A DNA stretch of 64,000 nucleotides from JACVRW01 sp963803085 (lineage in GTDB: Bacteria > Actinomycetota > Thermoleophilia > Solirubrobacterales > Thermoleophilaceae): positions 62,001-126,000 of the forward strand of contig CAWDLE010000019.1 in assembly GCA_963803085.1 (NCBI GenBank). Reading direction: 5' to 3'. The position numbers were made by a program, and so were the translations under genes. Positions 35,130 to 42,816 of this stretch are shown here, in pieces (position 1 is the first letter of the stretch; every line of letters begins with the position of its first letter). The notes beneath the pieces are model-generated. The model did not search any database. It was not told where the DNA came from and worked only from the letters and a program-made list of their open reading frames with translations.

Positions 35130-36446
35130 GTGACCGTGCAGCTTCACTCCCCGTACGACCGCGACATCGTCCGGCTCGCCGTGCCCGCGCTTGGAGCGCT
35201 CGCGGCCGAGCCGCTCTACCTGCTGGCCGACACGGCGATGGTCGGCCACCTCGGCACCGACGAGCTTGCCGCGCTTGCGATTGCCGCCACGCTGCTCGCC
35301 GGCTCGTTCACGCTCTTCAACTTCCTCACCTACGGGACGACCGCGCAGGTCGCGCGCTTCCACGGGGCGGGGCAGGAGGTGGCGGCGGGCAGAATCGCCG
35401 CGCAGGCGCTGTGGTTGTCGGCGGGCATCGGGATAGTCCTCACGGCGCTGCTGGCGGGCCTCGCCGTGCCGCTGGTGCAGCTGATCGGCGGCGACGGACG
35501 TGTCGGAGAGCTCGCTGTCCTCTACCTGCGGATCGGATCGCTCGGGCTACCGTCCGCGCTGATCGCGCTGGCGGGGCAGGGCTACCTGCGCGGCGTCTCG
35601 GACCTGCGCAGCCCGCTCGTGATCGTCGTGGTGGCCAACGCGGTGAACGTCGTGCTGAACGTCGTGTTCATCTACGGCTTCGACTGGGGGCTCGCCGGCT
35701 CGGCCTGGGCCACGGTGGTCGCGCAGACCGGAATGGGCGTGGCGTTCGTCCGAGCCCTGCTGTCGGCGCCGGCCGATTCGCGCCGCCCGTCGCTGGCGAG
35801 AATGCGGCCGCTGGCGCGGATCGGCGGCGAGATCTTCGTGCGGACGGCCGCTCTCTACGCCTCGTTCCTGGTGGCGAGCGCGGTGCTCGCCCGGGTCGGC
35901 AAGGACTCGCTGGCGGCGCACCAGATCGCGTTCCAGCTGTTCGTGTTCCTGGCGCTCATCCTCGACGCGATCGCCATCGCGGGGCAGGTGATCGTGGGAC
36001 GCACGCTCGGCGCCGGCGATGCCGAGGCCGCCTACGCCGCGGCCAGGCGGATGATCGAGTGGGCGGTGGCGGCCGGCGCGGTGTTCGGGCTGGTGATCCT
36101 GGCGCTGATCGACGTGCTGCCGCGCGCGTTCACGAGTGACGAGGCGGTGATCGCGCGCGCCACGGAGATCTGGCTGCTATTCGCCCTCATGATGCCCGCG
36201 AATGGCGCGGTCTTCGCCCTGGACGGGATACTGATCGGCGCGGGCGACACCCGCTTCCTCATGTACGGCATGCTCGCCGCGGCGCTCGGGGTGTTCGTTC
36301 CGGTGGCGTTGCTGTCGCTCGCCTTCGACTGGGGGATCGTGGGCGTGTGGGCGGGCCTCGTCGGCCTGATCGCCGTGCGGCTGGTGACCTGCGCCTGGCG
36401 CTTCTCCAGCCGGCGCTGGGCACTAGTTGGCGCGCCTCAGAGCTGA
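35130..36446 (+). CDS. MATE-family multidrug/DinF-like exporter
   Basis: A 438-residue protein with 12 predicted helices in two MATE halves. N-terminal blocks VPALGALAAEPLYLLADTAM and VGHLGTDELAALAIA, and the C-terminal half mirror GKDSLAAHQIAFQLFVFLAL, identify the DinF branch. Proton- or sodium-coupled efflux; substrate unknown. GTG start. It interrupts proB-proA, an arrangement that may be lineage-specific. Confidence 0.92.
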   Translation: MTVQLHSPYDRDIVRLAVPALGALAAEPLYLLADTAMVGHLGTDELAALAIAATLLAGSFTLFNFLTYGTTAQVARFHGAGQEVAAGRIAAQALWLSAGIGIVLTALLAGLAVPLVQLIGGDGRVGELAVLYLRIGSLGLPSALIALAGQGYLRGVSDLRSPLVIVVVANAVNVVLNVVFIYGFDWGLAGSAWATVVAQTGMGVAFVRALLSAPADSRRPSLARMRPLARIGGEIFVRTAALYASFLVASAVLARVGKDSLAAHQIAFQLFVFLALILDAIAIAGQVIVGRTLGAGDAEAAYAAARRMIEWAVAAGAVFGLVILALIDVLPRAFTSDEAVIARATEIWLLFALMMPANGAVFALDGILIGAGDTRFLMYGMLAAALGVFVPVALLSLAFDWGIVGVWAGLVGLIAVRLVTCAWRFSSRRWALVGAPQS

Positions 36447-36471
36447 GCTCGGCAACCCGTTCGTCGCCAGG

Positions 36472-36477
36472 TACCCT
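36472..36477 (+). promoter_or_regulatory. Putative -10 element for proA (TACCCT)
   Basis: TANNNT hexamer 6 nt before the proA ATG at 36484; consistent with a leaderless proA transcript independent of the MATE gene. Confidence 0.4.
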
Positions 36478-36483
36478 CTGAGC

Positions 36484-37755
36484 ATGGCCACCACGGCACA
36501 GCCGGTAGCCGAGGTCTGCGCGCAGGCGAAGCGAGCAGCGCGCGAGCTGGCGCTGCTCGACACCGCCACGAAGAACGCCGCGCTCGAGGCGATGGCCCAG
36601 GCACTCGAGCAGCGCATGCACGAGATCCTGGAGGCGAACGCGCGCGACATGGAGGACGGCCAGGAGGCCGGCCTGCACTCGGGCCTGCTCGACCGGCTGA
36701 TGCTGGACGAGGGCCGCATCGCCGGGATTGCACAGGACGTGCGCTCGATCGCCGCGCTGCCCGATCCCGTCGGCGAGACCATCGAGGGCCACCGGCTGGA
36801 CAACGGGCTCGATGTCCGGCGCGTGCGCGTGCCGCTCGGCGTCGTAGCCGTTGTGTACGAGGCGAGGCCGAACGTGACGATCGACTGCTCCGCTCTCTGC
36901 CTGAAGTCGGGGAACTCAATCGTGCTGCGCGGATCGTCGACGGCGTCTCACTCCAACGCGGTACTCGCTCAGATCGCCGCGAGCGCGGTGCAGTGGGCGG
37001 GGATTCCGGATGGCGCGATTTCGATCGTCAGCGGCGGCGACCGAGACGAGCTGCGCCAGCTCGCCACCCAGGACGGCGTGGTCGACCTGATCATTCCGCG
37101 CGGGGGAGAGGGCCTCAAGAACGCTTTGAAGGAGAGCGCCACGGTGCCGGTCCTGTACGCGTCCGCCGGTGTCTGCCACGTGCTGGTGGATGCCTCGGCG
37201 GACCTGGACGACGCCGTCGCGATCACCGTGAACGCCAAGGTCCAGCGGCCGTCGGTCTGCAACGCCATCGAGACGCTGCTGGTGCACGGCGACGTCGCCG
37301 CCGACTTCCTGCCTCGCGCGCTCCGCGAGCTGCGCGAGTCGGGCGTGGAGCTGCGCGGGGACGGTCGCACGCGCACGCTGGCCGGCGACATCGGCGAGTC
37401 GCTCGTCGAGGCCACCGACGAGGACTGGGCGACTGAGTACCACGCGCTGATCCTGTCGGTGAAGGTGATCGACACGCTCGAGGAGGGCATCGAGCACATC
37501 AACCGCTACGGCACCGGTCACTCCGAGGCGATCGTCACCAGCTCGACCAGCTCAGCCCAGGCATTCAGCGCGGGTGTCGACGCGGCGGCCGTGTACGTGA
37601 ACGCGTCCACGCGCTTCACCGACGGCGCTGTCTTCGGGATGGGCGCCGAGATCGGCAACTCCACTCAGAAGCTCCACGCGCGTGGGCCGATCGGGCTGCG
37701 CGAGCTGACCACCTACAAGTTCGTGATCGAAGGCTCCGGTCAGGTTCGCGAGTAG
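36484..37755 (+). CDS. proA: Gamma-glutamyl phosphate reductase
   Basis: Second step of proline biosynthesis, NADPH-dependent. The ALDH-like fold shows the catalytic cysteine in RPSVCNAIETLL (about C259), the PRGGEGLKN loop (IIPRGGEGLKNALKES) and the C-terminal MGAEIGNSTQKLHARGPIGL block. ATG 36484 gives 423 residues, the normal length, with MATTAQPVAEVCAQAKRAAR at the start; an upstream ATG inside the MATE gene is unlikely. Confidence 0.96.
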   Translation: MATTAQPVAEVCAQAKRAARELALLDTATKNAALEAMAQALEQRMHEILEANARDMEDGQEAGLHSGLLDRLMLDEGRIAGIAQDVRSIAALPDPVGETIEGHRLDNGLDVRRVRVPLGVVAVVYEARPNVTIDCSALCLKSGNSIVLRGSSTASHSNAVLAQIAASAVQWAGIPDGAISIVSGGDRDELRQLATQDGVVDLIIPRGGEGLKNALKESATVPVLYASAGVCHVLVDASADLDDAVAITVNAKVQRPSVCNAIETLLVHGDVAADFLPRALRELRESGVELRGDGRTRTLAGDIGESLVEATDEDWATEYHALILSVKVIDTLEEGIEHINRYGTGHSEAIVTSSTSSAQAFSAGVDAAAVYVNASTRFTDGAVFGMGAEIGNSTQKLHARGPIGLRELTTYKFVIEGSGQVRE

Positions 37756-37761
37756 CCCGGT

Positions 37762-38388
37762 TTGCGCGTAGGCATCCTCGGAGGAGCATTCAACCCGCCG
37801 CACCTCGGCCACCTGGTTTGTGCGCAGGAGGCGTTGGTGCAACTCGAGCTTGACAGGGTCCTGTTCGTGCCGGTGGGCGTGGCGCCGCACCGGACGCTGG
37901 ATGACGACGCGGGCCCCGAGTCACGGCTCGAGATGGTCGAGCTGGCGATCGCCGACGACGAGCGCTTCACGACGTCGCGGATCGAGATGGACCGCGAGGG
38001 GCCGTCGTACACCGCGGACACGCTCGAGCAGCTGCGTGAGGAGTCGCCGAAGGACGAGCTGTTCCTGATCCTGGGCGGCGACCAGGCGGCGGCGCTCGCG
38101 AGCTGGCACGAGCCCGAGAAGGTGCTCGAGCGCGCGACGCTCGCTGTCTTCGAGCGGCTGAGCTGGGGCCGCAACGCGATCGTGATCAAGATCGGCCGGC
38201 TGGTCGGCGCGCGCGACGTGCGCTACCTCGACATGCCGCTGATCCAGGTGTCCTCGTCCGCCATCCGGCGCCGTGTGCGTGAAGGCGTGCCGATCCGGTA
38301 CCTGGTTCCCGACAAGGTGGTCGACTACATCGCGACGAACAAGCTGTACGGCGGGCAGGGAAGCCGCAAGGAGGCGCTGACAACATGA
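37762..38388 (+). CDS. nadD: Nicotinate-nucleotide adenylyltransferase
   Basis: NAD biosynthesis enzyme joining NaMN and ATP. Nucleotidyltransferase signature GILGGAFNPPHLGHL at residues 4-18 and the C-terminal ISSTxIR-like SSSAIRRRVREG. The 208-residue length is normal. TTG 37762 is required because the motif begins at residue 4. It overlaps rsfS by 4 bp (ATGA). Confidence 0.95.
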   Translation: MRVGILGGAFNPPHLGHLVCAQEALVQLELDRVLFVPVGVAPHRTLDDDAGPESRLEMVELAIADDERFTTSRIEMDREGPSYTADTLEQLREESPKDELFLILGGDQAAALASWHEPEKVLERATLAVFERLSWGRNAIVIKIGRLVGARDVRYLDMPLIQVSSSAIRRRVREGVPIRYLVPDKVVDYIATNKLYGGQGSRKEALTT

Positions 38389-38756
38389 GCGCCGTGGACC
38401 CGACCGTGGACTCCGTCGAGCTGGCGGAGCGGATCGCCGCGATCGCCGCCGACAAGAAGGCGATGGACATCCGCGTGATCGATCTGCGCGGAATCGTCTC
38501 CTACACAGACTTCTTCGTGATCGCCTCCGGCAACACGGAGCGCCAGGCCAAGGCGATCCACGACGCGATCTACGAGGAGCTGAAGCACGACGGCGACGAG
38601 CGCCTGCTCCCGCGTCGCACCGAGGGCAGCCGCGAGGCCCGCTGGATCCTGCTCGACTACTGGGACGTCGTCGTCCACATCTTCACGCCCGACGCCCGCG
38701 AGTACTACCGCCTAGAGAACCTCTGGGGCGAAGCACCAGCCCGCTCAGTGGGCTAG
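38385..38756 (+). CDS. rsfS: Ribosome silencing factor RsfS
   Basis: A 123-residue factor that binds uL14 and blocks subunit joining under starvation. Family blocks: AAIAADKKAMDIRVIDLRG, YTDFFVIASGNTERQAKAI and WILLDYWDVVVHIFTPDAR. ATG overlaps nadD by 4 bp, the usual nadD-rsfS coupling. Confidence 0.95.
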   Translation: MSAVDPTVDSVELAERIAAIAADKKAMDIRVIDLRGIVSYTDFFVIASGNTERQAKAIHDAIYEELKHDGDERLLPRRTEGSREARWILLDYWDVVVHIFTPDAREYYRLENLWGEAPARSVG

Positions 38757-38778
38757 CCCTTTCTGTCCGCTTGTCGTG

Positions 38779-38792
38779 CGAACATACGTTCG
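38779..38792. promoter_or_regulatory. LexA/SOS-like box
   Basis: CGAACATACGTTCG: GAAC-N4-GTTC with N4 = ATAC, matching the Gram-positive/actinobacterial SOS consensus CGAACRNRYGTTYC at every position except the last. It contains a TACGTT -10-like hexamer and ends on the G of the GTG start codon at 38792, so LexA binding would block initiation of the endonuclease-like gene. Confidence 0.65.
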
Positions 38793-39448
38793 TGCTATCG
38801 ACCAACCGCAAAGGAGCAATAGCGGAGACCGCGATAGCGGCGGCCGCGACGAAGCTCGGCGTCTCAGTCCTCAGGCCGATCGTCGATCACGAGCGCTACG
38901 ACCTCGCATTCGAGATTGGCGACCGGATCCTTCGCGTTCAGTGCAAGTGGGGCCGGCTTGATGAAGACGGTGCGGTCGTCCACGTTCAGCTGCAGGGATC
39001 CTGGTTGTCGCCAACGGCCGGATACGTTCGGTCGAGCTATTCCGAGGAAGAGATCGACCTTGTCGCCGTCTACTGTGAGCCGCTCGATCGTTGTTACCTG
39101 CTTCCGAGCTCACTCGTCGCCAACCGGCGTGCGATTTCTCTGCGACTAACACCGCCCAAGAACGGTCAGCGGGCTTGTCTCAACCTTGCGGTAGATTTTG
39201 AGCTTCCCGGGGCTGTAGCTCAGCTGGAAGAGCACCTGCCTGGCAGGCAGGGGGCCAGGGGTTCGAGTCCCCTCAGCTCCACTCCCTCACCACCCGAAAC
39301 GCTCCACGTCGGGTGTCATGAGTTCCGCAACCACTTCGGGTACTACCTCGAGCGCGCCGCCGACGGCCACGAGATCCTCGTGAGCCGCAGAGGACGCCCC
39401 TACGCCCGCATGATTCCGGTTGAGCCGCGCCTGCTTGTCGCTGCATGA
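38792..39448 (+). CDS. PD-(D/E)XK endonuclease-like protein fused in frame, through a tRNA gene, to a Phd/YefM antitoxin domain
   Basis: Residues about 1-125 match the group I intron-associated PD-(D/E)XK family: LSTNRKGAIAETAIAAAATK, then YDLAFEIGDRILRVQCKW with D, Q and K forming the D...QxK active site. The frame then passes, without a stop, through the complete tRNA-Ala gene (encoding about 25 residues, GAVAQLEEHLPGRQGARGSS and on) and continues as VGCHEFRNHFGYYLERAADG...LVSRRGRPYARMIP, a Phd/YefM-type fold. The Phd part has no ATG, GTG or TTG of its own after the tRNA. GTG 38792 follows the SOS-like box; TTG 38771 is an alternative start. Codon use is less GC-biased than the neighbours, suggesting transfer. 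Whether the read-through protein is made is unproven. Confidence 0.7.
   Translation: MLSTNRKGAIAETAIAAAATKLGVSVLRPIVDHERYDLAFEIGDRILRVQCKWGRLDEDGAVVHVQLQGSWLSPTAGYVRSSYSEEEIDLVAVYCEPLDRCYLLPSSLVANRRAISLRLTPPKNGQRACLNLAVDFELPGAVAQLEEHLPGRQGARGSSPLSSTPSPPETLHVGCHEFRNHFGYYLERAADGHEILVSRRGRPYARMIPVEPRLLVAA
39209..39281 (+). tRNA. tRNA-Ala (anticodon GGC)
   Basis: Full cloverleaf: acceptor GGGGCTG/CAGCTCC, D-stem GCTC/GAGC, anticodon stem CCTGC/GCAGG with loop CTGGCAG (anticodon GGC at 39242-39244), 5-nt variable loop GGGCC, T-arm AGGGG-TTCGAGT-CCCCT, discriminator A. CCA is not encoded. The gene lies entirely within an open protein frame. Confidence 0.95.
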
Positions 39449-39460
39449 CGTGACCCAACC

Positions 39461-39481
39461 GGACAAACGTCCAGTCAAGCG
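39461..39481. promoter_or_regulatory. GGACAAACGTCC motif shared with 42769-42789
   Basis: GGACAAACGTCCAGTCAAGCG; the second copy reads GGACAAACGTTCCATCAAGCG. The core GGAC-AAAC-GTCC is a dyad. Both copies lie upstream of genes ending in FecR-like sequence, suggesting shared control or shared ancestry of the upstream regions. Confidence 0.45.
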
Positions 39482-39509
39482 GGGGACATTCTGGCCCGAC
39501 AAGTGACGT

Positions 39510-39833
39510 GTGCGGGCACGCAAGCTCACCACCGTGGGTCGGCGCCCGGCGCGGACCCAGACCGGCACCTACGGCGGCGGCGTCGTCAAGGTGCGCCAGC
39601 CGCGCACGGGCCGCGGCCGCGTGGACCTCTACCTGCGCGGCGGGAACTTCGGGCGCTGCGCCCGCGCGACACGTGCAGGACGCACGGCGAGCGCCTCCCG
39701 CGTGAAGCGCGTGCGCGTCATGACCGGCGCAGTCGTGGTCCGTGATCTGACTCGTCGACGCAGCGTCGTCGTGCGCGCCGGCCACTCCTACCTCGCGCCC
39801 AGAGATCCTCACCTCGCGCGCAGGCGCAACTAG
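39510..39833 (+). CDS. Truncated FecR-domain protein (possible pseudogene)
   Basis: A 107-residue product from GTG 39510 related to the C-terminus of the Vgb-like protein at 42817-44718: GTYGGGVVKVRQPRTGRGRVDLYLRGG aligns with GVFGGGVFSVRQPRKACGRVDVYLQGG (shown in part), and VVVRAGHSYLAPR with VLVRAGHSYLARS. About 40 residues of the middle of the FecR-like region (the DSGG...DRCDGTLTRV part) are missing, and no signal peptide is present. It lies 11 bp before the CHASE2 gene; FecR and CHASE2 genes are often neighbours, so this may be a decayed ligand-binding partner. Confidence 0.5.
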   Translation: MRARKLTTVGRRPARTQTGTYGGGVVKVRQPRTGRGRVDLYLRGGNFGRCARATRAGRTASASRVKRVRVMTGAVVVRDLTRRRSVVVRAGHSYLAPRDPHLARRRN

Positions 39834-39844
39834 GGACAACAGCC

Positions 39845-41623
39845 GTGTCCGCCGCCCCGGAGACTCTCAGCGCATCGCGTCGACTCGTGGCTCTCGGAGC
39901 GGTAGCGCTCGCCTCCTTCGGCATCGCGCTCGCCGCCCGCGAGTCCGGCGCCCTCGCCCCGCTCGAGCGCGAGGCGCTCAAGGCCCGCTTCGACGTGCGC
40001 GGCGCCGAGCCGGTCAAGGGCATGCTCGTGGTAGGGATCGACGCCAAGACCTTCGGCGAGCTTCAGCAGACGTGGCCGTTCCCGCGCTCCCTGCACGGCA
40101 AGGTCGTAAGCGAGCTGGACGCCAAGGGCGCGCGCGAGATCGTCTACGACGTCCAATTCACCGAGAAGACGCGTCCGCGCGAGGACCTCGCCCTCTTCGA
40201 CGCCATCGACGCCGCCGGGGGCGCCGTGCTGGCCACGAGCGAGAGCGAGACGGACGGCAGCACGAACGTCCTGGGCGGCGACGACAACCTGCGCAGCATC
40301 GGCGCACGCGCCGCCGCCTCCGACCTTCGCAACGACACCAGCGGCGCGATCGCCAGCTTCCCGCGGGCGGCCGGCAAGCTCGACAGCATCGCCGTGGTGG
40401 CCGCGGAGCGCCTCAGCGGGTACTCGCCGCCCGCGGACGGCTTCCGCGACGGCAAGGCCTGGATCGACTTCCGCGGCCCGCCCGGCACCATCCCGACAGT
40501 GTCGTTCGTGGACGTGATCAAGGGGCGCGTGCCCGCCGGCATGATCCGTGACCACATCGTGGTCGTGGGGGCCACGGCGCCGACGCTGCGCGACGTGCAC
40601 TCCACGCCGGTGGGCGGCGAGGAGCTGATGCCCGGCGCCGAGGTGCAGGCGAACGCGATCTGGACCGCGCTGAACGGCCTGCCGCTGCGGTCGGCACCGG
40701 TCGGCGTGGACATCCTTCTGCTGGCTCTGCTCGCCATGCTCGCGCCGCTCACCCGCTGGCGCCTCCCCCTGGGAGCCGTCGGCGCCGTGACGGTCGTGGC
40801 GGCGGCGGGCTTCCTCACAGGCGCCCAGTTCCTGTTCGAGGGCGGCACCATCATCGACGTGGCCGCGCCGCTCTTGGCACTCGTGACGGGCGCCTTCGGG
40901 GCGATTGCCTGGAGCGAGCTCGCCGAACGCCGGGTGCGCCATCGCGTGACCCGGGACAACGAACTGCTCGAGCAGCGCGTGCGCGAGCGCACCGCGGACC
41001 TCGCCGAGGCCGAGCGCGAGATCGCCCACCGGCTCGGCGTGGCGGTGGAATGGCGCGACGCTGAGACCGGAGTGCACATCGAGCGCATGGGCCGCCTCTG
41101 CGAGCGGCTCGCCCGCGAGGTTGGCATGAACGTCGTCGAGGCCGACCTGCTGCGGCACGCAAGCGCGCTGCACGACGTCGGCAAGGTGGGCATCACCGAC
41201 GACATCCTGCTGAAGCCGGGCAAGCTCGATCCCACTCAGTGGGAGACCATGAAGACGCACACGACGATCGGCGCGAGCATCCTCTCCGGCTCACGCTCGG
41301 AGCTCGTGAAGCTGGCCGAGCAGATCGCGCTCAGCCACCACGAGCGCTGGGACGGCAGCGGCTACCCGCAGGGCCTGCGGGGCGACCAGATCCCGCTCGC
41401 CGCACGCATCTGCGCCGTCTGCGACGTGTTCGACGCACTGCTCTCACCGCGCCCCTACAAGGACGCCTGGCCGCTGGGCGCCGTGATGAAGGAGCTCGCG
41501 AGCCTGCGCGGCACCCACCTGGATCCCGCCCTGGTCGACGCGTTCCTGCCGCTTGCGGCGGACCTCCACGCCGAGTGCTTCGGCGAGGACGAGGCCGCGC
41601 CGCGCGGCGCAGCCGCCGCCTAA
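39845..41623 (+). CDS. CHASE2-sensor HD-GYP-domain signalling protein
   Basis: A 592-residue membrane receptor. An N-terminal helix is followed by an extracytoplasmic CHASE2 domain (about 25-275; WPFPRSLHGKVVSELDAKGA and VVVGATAPTLRDVHSTPVGG), three transmembrane helices (about 285-365), a short coiled coil, then an HD-GYP-type phosphohydrolase (HASALHDVGKVGI and HHERWDGSGYPQGLRGDQIP). HD-GYP domains hydrolyse cyclic di-GMP; the GYP residues are present. CHASE2 is more often linked to cyclases or kinases. GTG start. Confidence 0.9.
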   Translation: MSAAPETLSASRRLVALGAVALASFGIALAARESGALAPLEREALKARFDVRGAEPVKGMLVVGIDAKTFGELQQTWPFPRSLHGKVVSELDAKGAREIVYDVQFTEKTRPREDLALFDAIDAAGGAVLATSESETDGSTNVLGGDDNLRSIGARAAASDLRNDTSGAIASFPRAAGKLDSIAVVAAERLSGYSPPADGFRDGKAWIDFRGPPGTIPTVSFVDVIKGRVPAGMIRDHIVVVGATAPTLRDVHSTPVGGEELMPGAEVQANAIWTALNGLPLRSAPVGVDILLLALLAMLAPLTRWRLPLGAVGAVTVVAAAGFLTGAQFLFEGGTIIDVAAPLLALVTGAFGAIAWSELAERRVRHRVTRDNELLEQRVRERTADLAEAEREIAHRLGVAVEWRDAETGVHIERMGRLCERLAREVGMNVVEADLLRHASALHDVGKVGITDDILLKPGKLDPTQWETMKTHTTIGASILSGSRSELVKLAEQIALSHHERWDGSGYPQGLRGDQIPLAARICAVCDVFDALLSPRPYKDAWPLGAVMKELASLRGTHLDPALVDAFLPLAADLHAECFGEDEAAPRGAAAA

Positions 41624-41629
41624 CTAGGC

Positions 41630-42763
41630 TCAGCTTGCGTGCGAATTTCGGACCCGCCGACGTGCCTCGGCGTAGCGGATCGTCTCGTAGGCGATCACTG
41701 CTGATGTGACCGCCGCGGCCAGCGCAAGTGCCCAGATGGCGTCGACCTCGGTCGACAGCGGTATGAGGCACAGGCACGCCACTGCGGCCACCAGGCGCGG
41801 CCGGTTCAGGGTCCGGACGTTCCGCAGCCGGAAGCCGAGGTGCCCGGCGTAGTAGAGCGCGATCCCGCCGAACAGCGCCACGGCCGGGACGGTCTCGAGC
41901 GGATCGTCGACGTGCCCGATCGCCTTCTTCACCCCGAGCGCGACCAGAACGATGCCCGCGATCATCGGTAGGTGGAGGTAGCTGTAGGAGTCGCGCGCGA
42001 CGCGGACCATGTGTTCGCCACGCATCTCGCGGAAGTGCCGTTCGGACACGAGGGCGACCACGTCGAAATAGGCCCACCAGAGCGCGCAGGCCACCACCAG
42101 CCCGAGCAGCGCTGCGGCGACGATGCCGGCGTCGAGCTCGCCCTGGATGCCGGTGCCGATAGCGACGATGGACTCGCCGAGCGCGATGATCACGATCAGC
42201 GCGAAGCGCTCCGCGAAGTGGCCGGGCGAGACGCGGAAGCCCTTCACGCCGAACACGAACGGGCCGGCGAAGTCGATCGCGAGCGCCACGACCCAGACGA
42301 GTGCCTGCGCCGTCCCGTCGAGGAAAGCGGCGCCGATCAGCAGCGCTGGCCCCGGGAGGGCGGTGCGGGCAAGCCGCCGGATGGCGTCGGCCGTGTCCAC
42401 GTCGTCGTTCGCCTCGGCGAAGATGAAGATGTGGAGCCAGCGGGCGACCGCGTAGGCCACCGCGAACAGCAGGGCGTTCTCTTCGAACGCGTGAGGCACC
42501 GCAAGCGCCGCGACCAGAAACGCGCCCATCACCGCGAACATGAGCAGGCGCTCGAGGTCCTCCTCGGACGCGATGTAGTTGGTCAGCCAGGCGTACGCAC
42601 CCCAGGCCCACCAAAGCGCAGCCAGCACCAGCATTCCCTGGCCCAGTCCCGTCCAGGTCGGGTCGTCCGCCATGAGCTTTGTGACCTGCGTCAGCGCGAA
42701 AACGAAGACGAGGTCGAAGAACAGCTCCAGCGGTGCAACACGCTTTTCACCGGCCTCGGCCAT
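41630..42763 (-). CDS. Low temperature requirement protein A (LtrA) family membrane protein
   Basis: A 377-residue integral membrane protein with about ten helices. The family signature lies at the N-terminus: PLELFFDLVFVFALTQVTKL from residue about 11, then a conserved YFDVVALVSERH and ALGESIVAIGTGIQ. The molecular role of LtrA is unclear. The preferred start is ATG 42763 (MAEAGEKRVAPLELFF); the open frame continues upstream only as antisense to the propeller gene. Confidence 0.9.
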   Translation of the reverse strand: MAEAGEKRVAPLELFFDLVFVFALTQVTKLMADDPTWTGLGQGMLVLAALWWAWGAYAWLTNYIASEEDLERLLMFAVMGAFLVAALAVPHAFEENALLFAVAYAVARWLHIFIFAEANDDVDTADAIRRLARTALPGPALLIGAAFLDGTAQALVWVVALAIDFAGPFVFGVKGFRVSPGHFAERFALIVIIALGESIVAIGTGIQGELDAGIVAAALLGLVVACALWWAYFDVVALVSERHFREMRGEHMVRVARDSYSYLHLPMIAGIVLVALGVKKAIGHVDDPLETVPAVALFGGIALYYAGHLGFRLRNVRTLNRPRLVAAVACLCLIPLSTEVDAIWALALAAAVTSAVIAYETIRYAEARRRVRNSHAS

Positions 42764-42768
42764 CTCGC

Positions 42769-42789
42769 GGACAAACGTTCCATCAAGCG
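42769..42789. promoter_or_regulatory. GGACAAACGT motif, second copy
   Basis: GGACAAACGTTCCATCAAGCG in the divergent region between LtrA (minus, start 42763) and the Vgb-like gene (plus, start 42817). Compare 39461-39481. Confidence 0.4.
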
Positions 42790-42816
42790 CCGGACGGTGG
42801 TGTCGATGCAGCCAGG

